Below, in pieces: positions 33,439 through 42,073 of a DNA stretch of 64,000 nucleotides (the stretch's first letter is position 1; every line of letters starts with the position of its first letter). The translations under genes and the position numbers were made by a program. The stretch comes from Rhizohabitans arisaemae. Its GTDB lineage: Bacteria > Actinomycetota > Actinomycetes > Streptosporangiales > Streptosporangiaceae. The stretch spans positions 620,001 to 684,000 of the forward strand of contig NZ_BLRH01000035.1 of NCBI RefSeq assembly GCF_025996515.1. Reading direction: 5' to 3'. The notes under the pieces are model-generated. The model had not been told where the DNA came from and did not search any database. It worked only from the letters and a program-made list of their open reading frames with translations.

Positions 33439-34396
33439 GAGCACCCCGTCGGCCGAGATGGTTGCGAAGATCATGGAGGCTCAGGGCATCCTTCGCCTCC
33501 TCGGCTTCGACGACGAGCGGTGCAACGAGCGATCCGCCCTGGTCCTCCTCGCCCTGCTAAGGTTGCCGCCCAGCGCGTCTTGGCCAAGCGCTGAGCGCCC
33601 CATGCTACGGACCGTAGAGATCATGGACTGGCTGCGCACCAATTACGAAAAGGACTACAAACCCAACACCCGTGAGACTATCCGCCGCTTCACCCTCCAC
33701 CAGTTCGTCGAAGGCGGGCTCGTTGTCGCCAACCCCGACGACCCTGGGCGGCCTACGAACTCGCCAAAGAACTGCTACCAGATAGAATCAGCCGCTTTCG
33801 AACTGATCCGGCTCATCGATTGTCATGCATTTGACGATCAGCTTGCTGCCTATCTGGCCATGATGCCCGGCCTGAAGGCGAAGTACGCCATGGAACGTGA
33901 CCTGTTGCGTATACCGGTAACCCTCCCCGACGGAACCGAGGTAAAGCTCAGCTCTGGCGGTCAGAATAAACTGATCGTTCAGATCATCGAGGAATTCTGT
34001 GCACGCTTCACCCCTGGCGGCCAAGTTCTCTACATCGGCGATACCCAGAAGAAGTGGAGCGTCTTTAAAGAAGACGTTCTCGCCAGGTTGGGCATAGCTG
34101 TGGACTCACACGGCAAAATGCCAGATGTTGTGGTTTACATTCCTGACCGCAACTGGCTCGTATTGATTGAGGCAGCCTCCACACACGGTCCGGTCGATTC
34201 CAAGAGACATGGCGAATTGAAATCTCTATTCCATGGCTCGACTGCTGGCCTCGTCTTTATCTCGTGCTTCCCATCCAAGGTGGTGCTCAGGGAGTACCTG
34301 AAGGACATTTCATGGGAAACCGATGTCTGGTGTGCCGACAATCCAACTCACCTTATTCATTTCAACGGCGATCGGTTCCTAGGCCCGTATGAGTAG
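33419..34396 (+). CDS. BsuBI/PstI-family type II restriction endonuclease
   Basis: This 325-aa protein has an N-terminal winged-helix-like region (ILRLLGFDDERCNERSALVLLALL) and a C-terminal nuclease domain. The landmark is PDVVVYIPDRNWLVLIEAAS followed by THGPVDSKRHGEL, as in BsuBI and PstI enzymes, where acidic and lysine residues form the cut site. The GTG at 33419 overlaps the methyltransferase end; an ATG at 33461 is also possible and would remove 14 residues. The lower GC content matches its partner. Confidence 0.9.
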   Translation: MITPRPKSTPSAEMVAKIMEAQGILRLLGFDDERCNERSALVLLALLRLPPSASWPSAERPMLRTVEIMDWLRTNYEKDYKPNTRETIRRFTLHQFVEGGLVVANPDDPGRPTNSPKNCYQIESAAFELIRLIDCHAFDDQLAAYLAMMPGLKAKYAMERDLLRIPVTLPDGTEVKLSSGGQNKLIVQIIEEFCARFTPGGQVLYIGDTQKKWSVFKEDVLARLGIAVDSHGKMPDVVVYIPDRNWLVLIEAASTHGPVDSKRHGELKSLFHGSTAGLVFISCFPSKVVLREYLKDISWETDVWCADNPTHLIHFNGDRFLGPYE

Positions 34397-34416
34397 AATC
34401 AGCGGTGCCCAGTACT

Positions 34417-34524
34417 ATGGGCATCTCGGCGGAACGGGGCCGTAGCGCGTACGGTATGGTCGGCGTCAGCTCAGGTCCCGAGGACATCAAGTTGCTGCGC
34501 CGCCTGCTCAATAGGAGCATCTGA
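34417..34524 (+). CDS. Possible small ORF (35 aa) after the R-M system
   Basis: An ATG at 34417 opens a 35-codon frame ending in EDIKLLRRLLNRSI. It could be a short gene or the tail of a lost one. No ribosome site and no homologue are recognised. It lies between the endonuclease stop and the end of the convergent SMI1/KNR4 gene. Confidence 0.2.
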   Translation: MGISAERGRSAYGMVGVSSGPEDIKLLRRLLNRSI

Positions 34525-34534
34525 GGTCACCGGC

Positions 34535-36172
34535 TCAATCGCGGCGGCCGGGAGGGGCTTCCACCCAGTCGAGGGCGCCTTTCCGGGAGACGGGCCGGAA
34601 ATCCCCGATGGGGCGGCCGGTTTCCAGGGCGGTCGCGGTCGCCTTCAGGAGCGCCAGGAAGGACGGCCAGTCGGCCTTCTCGGCTGGGCCCACCTCGTGG
34701 GAGAACTCCCCTGCTTTGCCGGTGGCCGTGTCCACGACCAGGGTGTCACCGTTGATCGCTATCGCGAACGGGACCAGATGCCCTTTCCACCAGCCGTCCG
34801 CAGCGGCGTCGGTGTCGGTGCCGCACGAGTACTCCCAGTCCTCGGAGAGGGATTCGACCGGCATGAGACCGAAGAAGGGCGGGCCGAACCCGTCGTACTT
34901 CGCGCCGTCGTGGCGGAGCAGGGAAGCGCGCAGGTCGTCGGGGAGGGCGGCGCCGATCCGGGCCTCGACTTCGGCGATCGCCCGGGGACGCGCCGGTCCC
35001 TTCAGCGTCCGGTAGGTGACCGGGTACTTCGCGGCGAGCCGGCGCTCGATTCGGCGCCAGACCGCGTTGACCCGCGCGGCGACCGCCGGGTCCGGGCGGC
35101 GGACGACCGGGGGACGCCGATCCGGGCAGTCGGCGGCCCGCGGTTCAGGGGTCGGCGGCGGCGTCGGAGTGGGCTTCGGGGGCGAATCCGGGGTGGGCGA
35201 CGGGCGGGGGCCGCCCGCACAGCCGGAAGGGTAGCCGGACGGCGGCCGGGTCGCCCAGCGGAGTTCGCAGCCGGCGGTGACGGTGGGATACCGGCCTCGC
35301 AGCGCCGTACCCCGCTCCAGCGAGGTGGCCACGTCCTCCAGAAGCGTGAGGTAGGAGGAGCGGCCTTCGTAGCGCACCCGCTCGGCGTGGACTTTGACCC
35401 CGACCCTGCCCGTACGAGGGTCGACGAACAGGTCGGACCCGTCGTCCGCCACGGCGAACGCGAGCAGGCTCCCGTGCCACATGCCGCGTTCCGGGTCGGC
35501 CTCCCGAAGCGATCCGCCCATCACCAGGGCCCGGCAGTGCTCCGCGCTCGCCTCGGCCATGCTCCACAGGTCCAGGAGGCCGTGGGCGGGCGGGAAGTGG
35601 AATCCGGAGGAGGCCGGCGACAGCGGAAAAGTGGGCTGGGAACCGCCGTCGGCCCCGTTGTGGCGGAGCAGTGAGGCGTACAGGTCGTCGGGCAGCCTCG
35701 TCCCCCGCCACGCCTCCCACTCCGCGATGTCGGCCGCCGTCATGGGCTTCCTGAGGGTGCGCAGCGTCGCCGAGGCGCGGGCGCCCAGCCAGCGTTCGAT
35801 GCGGTCCCACGCCCCGTTCACCCGCGCGACGATCGCCGGATCCGGTTCCCGCGGCGGGGGCAGGGGGCTCGGGTCGGCGTCCACCGGCTCGGGCGGTTCG
35901 GCCTCGGGTTCCCCGTGCCAGAAGATCGGCGCGCACCCGGCCGCCCGCGCCTGGTCCGCGGTGAGGGCCCGGCCGAGGATCCGTGCCTCCGCCTTCAGGT
36001 CCCGGTTTCCCCGGCCGTCGACGCAGCGCAGGGGCGTCCACAGGCTCGACGACGTGATGAGCATGGAGCATTCGGACGACCCGGTCACCTGCGCGGAGCT
36101 CACCGCACCGCCTGCGAGCAGACCGATGACGAGCGGAATTCGCATGGCTCGGGCCATACGTGACCTGATCAT
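34535..36172 (-). CDS. Secreted tandem SMI1/KNR4 (SUKH) domain protein, copy A
   Basis: This 545-aa protein starts with a signal peptide (MRIPLVIGLLAGGAVSSAQV). It then has two SMI1/KNR4 folds joined by a Pro-rich linker (PTPDSPPKPTPTPPPTPEP). The first domain runs from about 110 to 305 (LPDDLYASLLRHNGADGG; LLAFAVADDGSDLFVDPRTG). The second runs from about 360 to 530 (LPDDLRASLLRHDGAKYDG; HLVPFAIAINGDTLVVDTATG). SUKH proteins are mostly cytosolic immunity proteins for polymorphic toxins, so export is unusual. Copy B lies 3.5 kb further on. Both have the same AT-rich element 48 bp upstream of the start. Function unknown. Confidence 0.8.
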   Translation of the reverse strand: MIRSRMARAMRIPLVIGLLAGGAVSSAQVTGSSECSMLITSSSLWTPLRCVDGRGNRDLKAEARILGRALTADQARAAGCAPIFWHGEPEAEPPEPVDADPSPLPPPREPDPAIVARVNGAWDRIERWLGARASATLRTLRKPMTAADIAEWEAWRGTRLPDDLYASLLRHNGADGGSQPTFPLSPASSGFHFPPAHGLLDLWSMAEASAEHCRALVMGGSLREADPERGMWHGSLLAFAVADDGSDLFVDPRTGRVGVKVHAERVRYEGRSSYLTLLEDVATSLERGTALRGRYPTVTAGCELRWATRPPSGYPSGCAGGPRPSPTPDSPPKPTPTPPPTPEPRAADCPDRRPPVVRRPDPAVAARVNAVWRRIERRLAAKYPVTYRTLKGPARPRAIAEVEARIGAALPDDLRASLLRHDGAKYDGFGPPFFGLMPVESLSEDWEYSCGTDTDAAADGWWKGHLVPFAIAINGDTLVVDTATGKAGEFSHEVGPAEKADWPSFLALLKATATALETGRPIGDFRPVSRKGALDWVEAPPGRRD

Positions 36173-36219
36173 CCCGGTACCCTAATCACGAGATATCTGC
36201 TTCTTATTTATTTCATGAC

Positions 36220-36233
36220 TTATATGTTTATTG
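36220..36233 (-). promoter_or_regulatory. Shared AT-rich promoter element, copy A
   Basis: The 14-mer TTATATGTTTATTG (minus strand CAATAAACATATAA) begins 48 bp from the start codon of SUKH copy A. The identical 14-mer lies exactly 48 bp before SUKH copy B. It stands out against a GC-rich background and is probably the promoter of this gene family. Confidence 0.65.
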
Positions 36234-36266
36234 CGGTTTGTGCTCTTGCGGTCCGCCCAGGCGGGG

Positions 36267-38864
36267 TCAGGGGCGGGTGAGGTAGGCGTGCAGCTTCCTG
36301 GCCTCCTGAATGAGCTGTCCGTTGCCCTTGCGGCGGGCGACGAAGTCGGCGAGCGCGGGAATGTCCGCCCGGGCCTCGGCCCAGCAGGCGAAGGCGCTTG
36401 CGTCGACCAGCAGGCTGCGCAGCCCCCGGACCGTCTTCTCGCCCTTGCCGGGCAGCAGGATCGGCAGTGCCGCCTCCATCGCGTTCCAGACCTGCCGAAG
36501 TGAGCCGTCCGTCGCGGCCTCCCGCAGGATGATCCCCACCCGCACAGCCGACTGCCCGCCGTGCTTCACCCTCTGCGCGAGCAGGTTGCCCAGGGCTTGG
36601 GCCGGGAGGTCGCCACGGGCGGCGAGGCCGAGGACCACGGGCATCCCGACGGGCCGGGAGTCGAGCAGGCACCCGGCCAGCAGCGACATCGTGGCCTCGC
36701 CCGCCGGCCCGTGGCCGAAGGCGAGCTCGTGGAGGATTTCCGGTCCGATCCCCGCGAACCCCCAGCGGGTGGTGGTGAACGACAGGAAGCGGGTGAAGTA
36801 GGCGGCGTTGAGCTCGCGATGCCAGGGCAGGACCGACGGCCAGAGATCCGACGGTTGCGCGACGTCGTCCGGACGGGGACCCGTGAGCACCCGGTCGATC
36901 AACGGAAACCCGGTCGGCCGGTACTCCACGGTCACGGTGATCCGGGCGTCGCGCGCCTCCTCGGGCAGGGATGCGGCGGGGTCGCTGAGAACCTCGGTGC
37001 GATCGCCGATCCGGTAGGCCCATCCAAGGGTCACGGTGGGCACGGGTACCCCGCCGGCGGTGAGCAGCGCCGCGACCCGACGTCCCTCGGGAGAGGTGAG
37101 CCGCGCGGTGCGGGCCAGGACCTCCGGGTCGAGGTCGCGGGGGAGGCGCAGGAGCGCCTGCGCCAGGTCGGCGGGCATCGGCGTCGCCCCGGCCGCCTCG
37201 TAGGTCTCCAGCCGGGTGAGGAACTCCTCGGCGTCCAGCCGCCCGTCCGACCAGGTGGGGGTGGCGAGCAGCATCGGGGGGAGGACACCGGCGCGCAGGG
37301 CGTGGAAGATCTCCGCACATCGGCTGAGGGTGATCCACCGGTTCCCGGGGGTGAGGTCCGGGTCCGGGAGCTGCCCCACCCGCGACTGAGGGCTGCCGAA
37401 CTCCCTCGCCAATGCGTCCACCCAGAGAGCCGGATTGTTCCACCTACCCCAGAAGGTGGAGTTGTACAGCCGCGGATGGGTGAGCCGGCGGATCAGATGC
37501 GTGCGAGCCGTCTCCCGGTCGGCCGCGGCAAGCGCGACGAAAGCCGCGAGGACCCGCTCGACGCTCCGCCAGCCCTCCAGGTCCTTCCACGAGGTGAGTT
37601 CGATGAGCTCCTCGAACGACTCGATCGGCGCAGGGAAAGGTACGGCCTGCGGCGGCTCCGGCAGTGTGAGGGAGTCGAACGGATCGGCCGGCTCCTGTAC
37701 CGGCTCGGGCAGGGCCACCTCGCCGCCGAGCAGGGGAGCGAGCTTTTCGGCCGACTCATAGGGGAGCACGGGGACCGCCTGCTTGATCGTGTCCAGCCCG
37801 GCCGGGCCGAGGTGCGGAGCCAGCTTGAGCGCGATGCGGACCGCGCGATCCCGGACCTCCGGCGAGTTGTGGCCGAGGGCCGGGACGAGCGCGGGGGTCA
37901 CCTCGTCGGCCAGGCCCGGCGAACGCCGTACCGACCGGTCCAGCCAGGTCAGGCCGGAGTCGACGAGTTTGCGCTCGGGCCGGAACAGGACCCCTTCGAG
38001 GGCCTCGGTGAGCTCGAACGGGTCCGGCTCGTCCAGGCGGCGCAGGTGCTTGAGGGCGAGTTCGGCGACCTTGCCCGGGGCGGCGGGAAGCAGCCGGACG
38101 TAGTCCCGGGAACGTCCCGCGACCTGCTCGGCGGTGGGCTCCAGAGCCTCGTGCAGCCGGACGAAGTAACGCAGGTCGGCGGGGGCGCCGCCGCGCAGGA
38201 ACCTGCTCACGCATCCGGCGAGCAGCATCTCGCGCCGGGCGGGGGAGGCCGTGGCGATCAGCCTGGCGATCCAGGGGTCCCGGTCCTCCTGCCACTGGAG
38301 CGCACGTCCGACGCCCTCGGCCTCGAAGATCCGGGGGAGCATGCGCGTGAAGAACGGATCATCGGTGATCTCCGTGTTGATCGGCTGGACCGCGGACACC
38401 CAGCCCACGGTGAACAGGTCGTGCTGCGGGGGTTCGGCCCCGGTACGGCGGAACAGCTCGATCGCGAGTTTCACCCCCCAGCCCTCAGGTGTGCGAAGCC
38501 GGAGCGCGAGCCGCCCGGCCAGGTCGGCCTGCCAGTCCGGTGGCCGCGTCGCGAGAACCCTGAGGAGAAGCTCCTGCTCCCCAGGCTTCTGGGCGGTCCA
38601 CCGGTCGGTGTACTCACGGCGGTTCAGCCAGGCGGCGACGGCCGCCGCACCGCCGATCGTCGTGGCCCCCGCCACCCGGAGAGCGGTCCCGAACTCGTGG
38701 AGGCTCCCCCACCGTCCCGCCCGGTCGCGAAGGACGGCCAGGTGGCCGGGGAGCTCCCGCGCGATCCGGCGCCGATCCTCGTCGCCGAGGGCGGTGACGT
38801 ACTCGGCGAGTTCGGCGGTCCGCCTCCTGTTGATCAGGTCACGCACGTCATCCCACGCGGTCAT
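36267..38864 (-). CDS. DUF6493-like helical-repeat protein, full length
   Basis: This 865-aa protein has no signal peptide or clear catalytic motif. The N-terminal region (MTAWDDVRDLINRRRTAELA) and the helical middle (SPEVRDRAVRIALKLAPHLG) look like HEAT-type repeats as in DUF6493 proteins. A conserved stretch is ASPARREMLLAGCVSRFLRG. Copy B at 45.9-47.1 kb matches only the first 390 residues. The gene precedes SUKH copy A on the same strand with a 94-bp gap, so the two may be co-expressed. The family name is assigned from memory of its pattern and needs a profile search. Function unknown. Confidence 0.7.
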   Translation of the reverse strand: MTAWDDVRDLINRRRTAELAEYVTALGDEDRRRIARELPGHLAVLRDRAGRWGSLHEFGTALRVAGATTIGGAAAVAAWLNRREYTDRWTAQKPGEQELLLRVLATRPPDWQADLAGRLALRLRTPEGWGVKLAIELFRRTGAEPPQHDLFTVGWVSAVQPINTEITDDPFFTRMLPRIFEAEGVGRALQWQEDRDPWIARLIATASPARREMLLAGCVSRFLRGGAPADLRYFVRLHEALEPTAEQVAGRSRDYVRLLPAAPGKVAELALKHLRRLDEPDPFELTEALEGVLFRPERKLVDSGLTWLDRSVRRSPGLADEVTPALVPALGHNSPEVRDRAVRIALKLAPHLGPAGLDTIKQAVPVLPYESAEKLAPLLGGEVALPEPVQEPADPFDSLTLPEPPQAVPFPAPIESFEELIELTSWKDLEGWRSVERVLAAFVALAAADRETARTHLIRRLTHPRLYNSTFWGRWNNPALWVDALAREFGSPQSRVGQLPDPDLTPGNRWITLSRCAEIFHALRAGVLPPMLLATPTWSDGRLDAEEFLTRLETYEAAGATPMPADLAQALLRLPRDLDPEVLARTARLTSPEGRRVAALLTAGGVPVPTVTLGWAYRIGDRTEVLSDPAASLPEEARDARITVTVEYRPTGFPLIDRVLTGPRPDDVAQPSDLWPSVLPWHRELNAAYFTRFLSFTTTRWGFAGIGPEILHELAFGHGPAGEATMSLLAGCLLDSRPVGMPVVLGLAARGDLPAQALGNLLAQRVKHGGQSAVRVGIILREAATDGSLRQVWNAMEAALPILLPGKGEKTVRGLRSLLVDASAFACWAEARADIPALADFVARRKGNGQLIQEARKLHAYLTRP

Positions 38865-39155
38865 CGGACCTCTCCAATCACAATTGACACTGAAATATCA
38901 GTCTTAGGTAGGAAAGCGCACGCCAGCGGCAGCAATGGTGGGCCGGCCCCGGGTTGTCGCGGAGGCGTGACGAGGACATTGCCAGTCGGCCCCGACATTT
39001 TCGGAGCCGTTCCCGGCGGGCTTCGGCCGGTGCGACGGCGGTTCCGTAGTGATCACCCCAGCGCGCCGACGGGGCACATCTCGCGCGGGTAATTACAATC
39101 CGCAAGTGAATGTGCACCCAGGGTGGTTGGCCCCGGTTTTTGAAGGAGAGAGACC
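38865..39155. other. Divergent intergenic region (291 bp)
   Basis: This gap separates the DUF6493-like gene (minus) from the lectin gene (plus). An AT-rich part near 38875-38910 (CACAATTGACACTGAAATATC region) probably carries the minus-strand promoter. GGAGAGAG just before 39156 is the lectin ribosome site. No gene is seen. Confidence 0.5.
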
Positions 39156-39686
39156 ATGCGAACTCCCGTACGGCTGGGCATGGCCGCCACGCTGATCGCG
39201 GGCATGGCGACGGTCGTGGGCGTCGTCCCCACCGCCCACGCCGCGTCCGGCACGGCCCGGGCTCGGTTGCCGATCGACGTGGACATCCGCATCAGGCTGC
39301 TGCATTCCGGCAAATGCCTGGACGTGCAGGAACAGAGCACGTTGAACGGCGCCGCGATCGTGCAGCGGGACTGCTCCGGCCAGTCCAGTCAGCGATTCCG
39401 GATCGTCAACGCCACAGGAACGTTCCGGATTCGGACGTTCGCCGGCAAGTGCCTCACCGTGAACGGGGCCGGGGACGACAACGCGAAGGTCGTCCAGGAC
39501 GACTGCACCGGCCGGCCCGGTCAGGTGGTGAACCTGGTGGGCAGCGCCGGGAAGGCGGGAACCGAGCTCCGGGTCAACGGGTATCTCAAGTGCCTGGCCG
39601 TTCAACCGGCCGGGAACGCGCCGCTCGCTCCGGTCGCCTGCGGGAGCGGACTCAACAACGACCGGTTCCTCTTCGAGAAGATCTGA
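39156..39686 (+). CDS. Secreted ricin-type beta-trefoil lectin-like protein
   Basis: This 176-aa protein has a signal peptide (MAATLIAGMATVVGVVPTAHA) and one beta-trefoil domain. Its repeats hold the usual Cys pairs and Q-x-W-like positions: LLHSGKCLDVQEQSTLNGAA, FAGKCLTVNGAGDDNAKVVQ and NGYLKCLAVQPAGNAPLAPV. Such domains bind sugars. No toxin or enzyme domain is attached. The GGAGAGAG site precedes the ATG. It ends 33 bp before the convergent end of SUKH copy B. Confidence 0.85.
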   Translation: MRTPVRLGMAATLIAGMATVVGVVPTAHAASGTARARLPIDVDIRIRLLHSGKCLDVQEQSTLNGAAIVQRDCSGQSSQRFRIVNATGTFRIRTFAGKCLTVNGAGDDNAKVVQDDCTGRPGQVVNLVGSAGKAGTELRVNGYLKCLAVQPAGNAPLAPVACGSGLNNDRFLFEKI

Positions 39687-39719
39687 ACCGCCGGGCCCGA
39701 GGTCGGAGCCGGCCTGGAA

Positions 39720-41387
39720 TCAGTCGCCGGCTTCGACCCAGTCCAGCGTTCCCTTGTTCACGGCCGGCCGCCAGCTGCGGATGGGACGGCCGGTCTCCAG
39801 CGCGGTGGCGGTCGCCTCAAGGAGCGCCAGGTAGGACGGCCAGGCGACGTCTCCCTCCAGGGTCAGCCCCTCGTCCTGATAGAACTCACCCGTCTTGCCG
39901 GTGGCCGGGTCGGCGAACAGGTTGCCGCCGTCGGGCGCGCCCGCGAACGGGATCAGACGCCCGTGCCACCAGCCGGTCGCGGAATTGTCGACCACGATGT
40001 CGCACAGCATCCTCCAGTCATCGGCGATCGCCTTGACCGGCATGAAGCCGTAGAAGGGGGCGGGGCCGAACCAGGCGCCTCTGTGCTTTGCGCCGTTGTG
40101 GCGGAGCAGAGAGGCACGCAGGTCGTCGGGGAAGACGACGCCCATCCGCGCCTCGGCTTCGGCGATGGCACGGGGGTCGGCCGGGCCGTTCAACGAGCGG
40201 TGGGTGTCGGGGAACTCGCGGGCGAGGCGGCGTTCGATGCGCCGCCAGACCGCGTTCACCCGGGCGGCGACCGACGGGTTGGGCCTGCGGACAACCGGGG
40301 GGTGGCGCTCGGGCCGGCAGCCGACAGCCCGTGCCTGCTCGGGGGTGAGCTTCGGAGGCCGGGGCGGGGGACTGGGCTTCGGTTCCGGTGTGGGTGACGG
40401 GCGGGGTCCACCGGCACAGCCGGACGGGGCGGAGGTCGACGGCTCGCCCGCCCAGCGGAGCTCGCATGTCGCGGTGACCGTCGGGTAGTGGCCCCGCAGC
40501 GCCGTACCGCTCTCCAGTGAGGCGGCGACGGCCTCCAGCAAGGTGGGATAGGACGGCCAGCCGCTGGGTCCCTCGTAGCGGACGCGTTCGTCGCGCACCT
40601 TGACGCCGACCCGGCCGGAACGCGGGTTGACGAACAGCTCCGAACCCTCGTCCGATGCGGCGAACGGGACCAGGCTCCCATGCCACCGACCGCGTTCGGG
40701 GTCGGCCTCCCGGAGCGTGCCTGCCATCACCAGGCTCTCGCAGTTGGTGTCGCCCGCGTTGCCGATGCTCCACAGGTCGAGGAGCCCGTGGGCCGGGGGA
40801 AAGCGGAACGCGGAGGACGCCGCCGGAGTCGGCAGACCGAACTTGGAGCCGTCGTCGACGCCGTTGTGCCGGAGGAGCGACGCGTACAGCTCGTCGGGAA
40901 TCCTGGCCCCGCGTTCCCGCTCCCACTTCGCCACGGCCTCCGCCGAGGCGGGATGGCCAAGACTGCGCAGCGTGGCGGAGGCGTGGACGCCCAGCCAGCG
41001 CTCGATGTGGTCCCACGCCCCGTTCACCCGGGCCGCGATCGACGGTTCCGGGGCCCGTGGCCGGTGGGTGGGGCTTGGGCCGGGAGACGGCATGTGCTCC
41101 GGTTCCGGCGACCCGGCCTCCGAACCGTCGCCCCAGAGGATCGGCCGGCATCCGACGGACCGTGCCTGATCCGCGCTGAGCGTCCGTGATCGGAGCCCCG
41201 CCTCCGCCTCCACATCCCGGTTCCCTCGTCCGTCATTACAGGTGAGGGAAACCCAAGGACTGGACGACGAGAACAGCGACGTGCAGTACACCGGCTCGAT
41301 CACCTGCGCAGAGCCCACCGCGCCCCCGGCGAGCAAGACGACGGCAAGCAGTAGCCTTCCCCACCGACCCATCCACGACCTGAGCAT
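39720..41387 (-). CDS. Secreted tandem SMI1/KNR4 (SUKH) domain protein, copy B
   Basis: This 555-aa protein is a full-length paralogue of copy A, with the same layout: signal peptide (LLLAVVLLAGGAVGSAQV), first SUKH domain (IPDELYASLLRHNGVDDG; SLVPFAASDEGSELFVNPRSG), Pro-rich linker, and second SUKH domain (FPDDLRASLLRHNGAKHRG). The two differ at many positions, so the duplication is not recent. Two Cys-containing segments after the signal peptide (VYCTSLFSSSSPW; LTCNDGRGNRD) are shared and may form a disulphide outside the cell. Function unknown. Confidence 0.8.
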   Translation of the reverse strand: MLRSWMGRWGRLLLAVVLLAGGAVGSAQVIEPVYCTSLFSSSSPWVSLTCNDGRGNRDVEAEAGLRSRTLSADQARSVGCRPILWGDGSEAGSPEPEHMPSPGPSPTHRPRAPEPSIAARVNGAWDHIERWLGVHASATLRSLGHPASAEAVAKWERERGARIPDELYASLLRHNGVDDGSKFGLPTPAASSAFRFPPAHGLLDLWSIGNAGDTNCESLVMAGTLREADPERGRWHGSLVPFAASDEGSELFVNPRSGRVGVKVRDERVRYEGPSGWPSYPTLLEAVAASLESGTALRGHYPTVTATCELRWAGEPSTSAPSGCAGGPRPSPTPEPKPSPPPRPPKLTPEQARAVGCRPERHPPVVRRPNPSVAARVNAVWRRIERRLAREFPDTHRSLNGPADPRAIAEAEARMGVVFPDDLRASLLRHNGAKHRGAWFGPAPFYGFMPVKAIADDWRMLCDIVVDNSATGWWHGRLIPFAGAPDGGNLFADPATGKTGEFYQDEGLTLEGDVAWPSYLALLEATATALETGRPIRSWRPAVNKGTLDWVEAGD

Positions 41388-41434
41388 CCCGGCACCTTAG
41401 CCATGGAATATGCGTTGGATGCTCATTTCAGCAT

Positions 41435-41448
41435 TTATATGTTTATTG
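41435..41448 (-). promoter_or_regulatory. Shared AT-rich promoter element, copy B
   Basis: This is the second copy of the exact 14-mer TTATATGTTTATTG. It is 48 bp from the SUKH copy B start, the same distance as in copy A. The surrounding bases differ between the two loci, so selection rather than recent copying may have kept the element. Confidence 0.65.
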
Positions 41449-41538
41449 AGGATCTGCAGCTTTGCGGGCTGGTACGAAGTCAGCCACTGACGCCCCCATC
41501 GAGCCACCTTCACGGATGGCGAGTGCGATGCCGGTGGT

Positions 41539-41777
41539 TCATCCGGGCAGGCCGGTGTCCGGAGCGTAGAGGTCGTCGGTGAACTCCTGGCCCAGGTGCG
41601 CTCGCACGCTGGCCGCAAGGGCCACGACACGTTCGGCTCCGCCGACGGACCCGATGCGGCGTTCCATCACCACCAGGCGGCGTTCGAGTACTTGGGCGGC
41701 ATGTGGTGTCTCCTCGGCTGGCCGGATGACCCGGGGGCAAGGTCGTGAACGGGCTCGTATTCGAGGTGCACGCTCAC
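41539..41777 (-). pseudogene. VapB-type antitoxin gene, frameshifted copy
   Basis: Read from a GTG at 41777, the frame gives a VHLEYEPVHDLAP start. After a one- or two-base deletion near 41733 the frame shifts and continues VIRPAEETPHAAQVLERRLV, RAHLGQEF and ends DLYAPDTGLPG. This matches the intact gene at 47351-47596 along its length, and the bases upstream of both (near 41780-41810 and 47600-47630) also match. It is therefore a decayed duplicate. The bases after the stop may hold a trace of a toxin gene. Confidence 0.7.
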
Positions 41778-42073
41778 TGCAGCTCAGCTCTTTTCGTTCT
41801 CGTCGCCACGTGGTCTCGGTCCATGGTTCGGAACGGGTGCCGAAGGTCCTGTACTCACTCTCACCTTCGCAAACAGATCAGAAGATCGTCTGGGCCCATC
41901 CTTGTCGCAGTGCCGGAACCCGACACACCAATTGATCGGTACGCCTGACAAGCCCCGTCAACTATGGCGTACTTACACCGTTCCCAATTATCGATGCCCA
42001 CGTTACGGTCATTTGTTGGGTAGATCCTCCCGGATGGTCGGCGAGGCGTCTTTGTGTGTCATCGGAGGAGAGC
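41778..42073. other. Intergenic region before the STAND NTPase gene (296 bp)
   Basis: No gene is seen. The left part resembles the upstream region of the intact vapB at 47.6 kb. The right part is AT-richer and should hold the promoter of the STAND gene. GGAGGAG at 42064-42070 is its ribosome site. Confidence 0.5.

Noticed and set aside
39156-39686. Lectin considered as a secreted toxin partner of the SUKH proteins
   Set aside because: Only a sugar-binding beta-trefoil is present. No toxin domain or toxin-delivery signal is attached, so the link is not supported beyond closeness.
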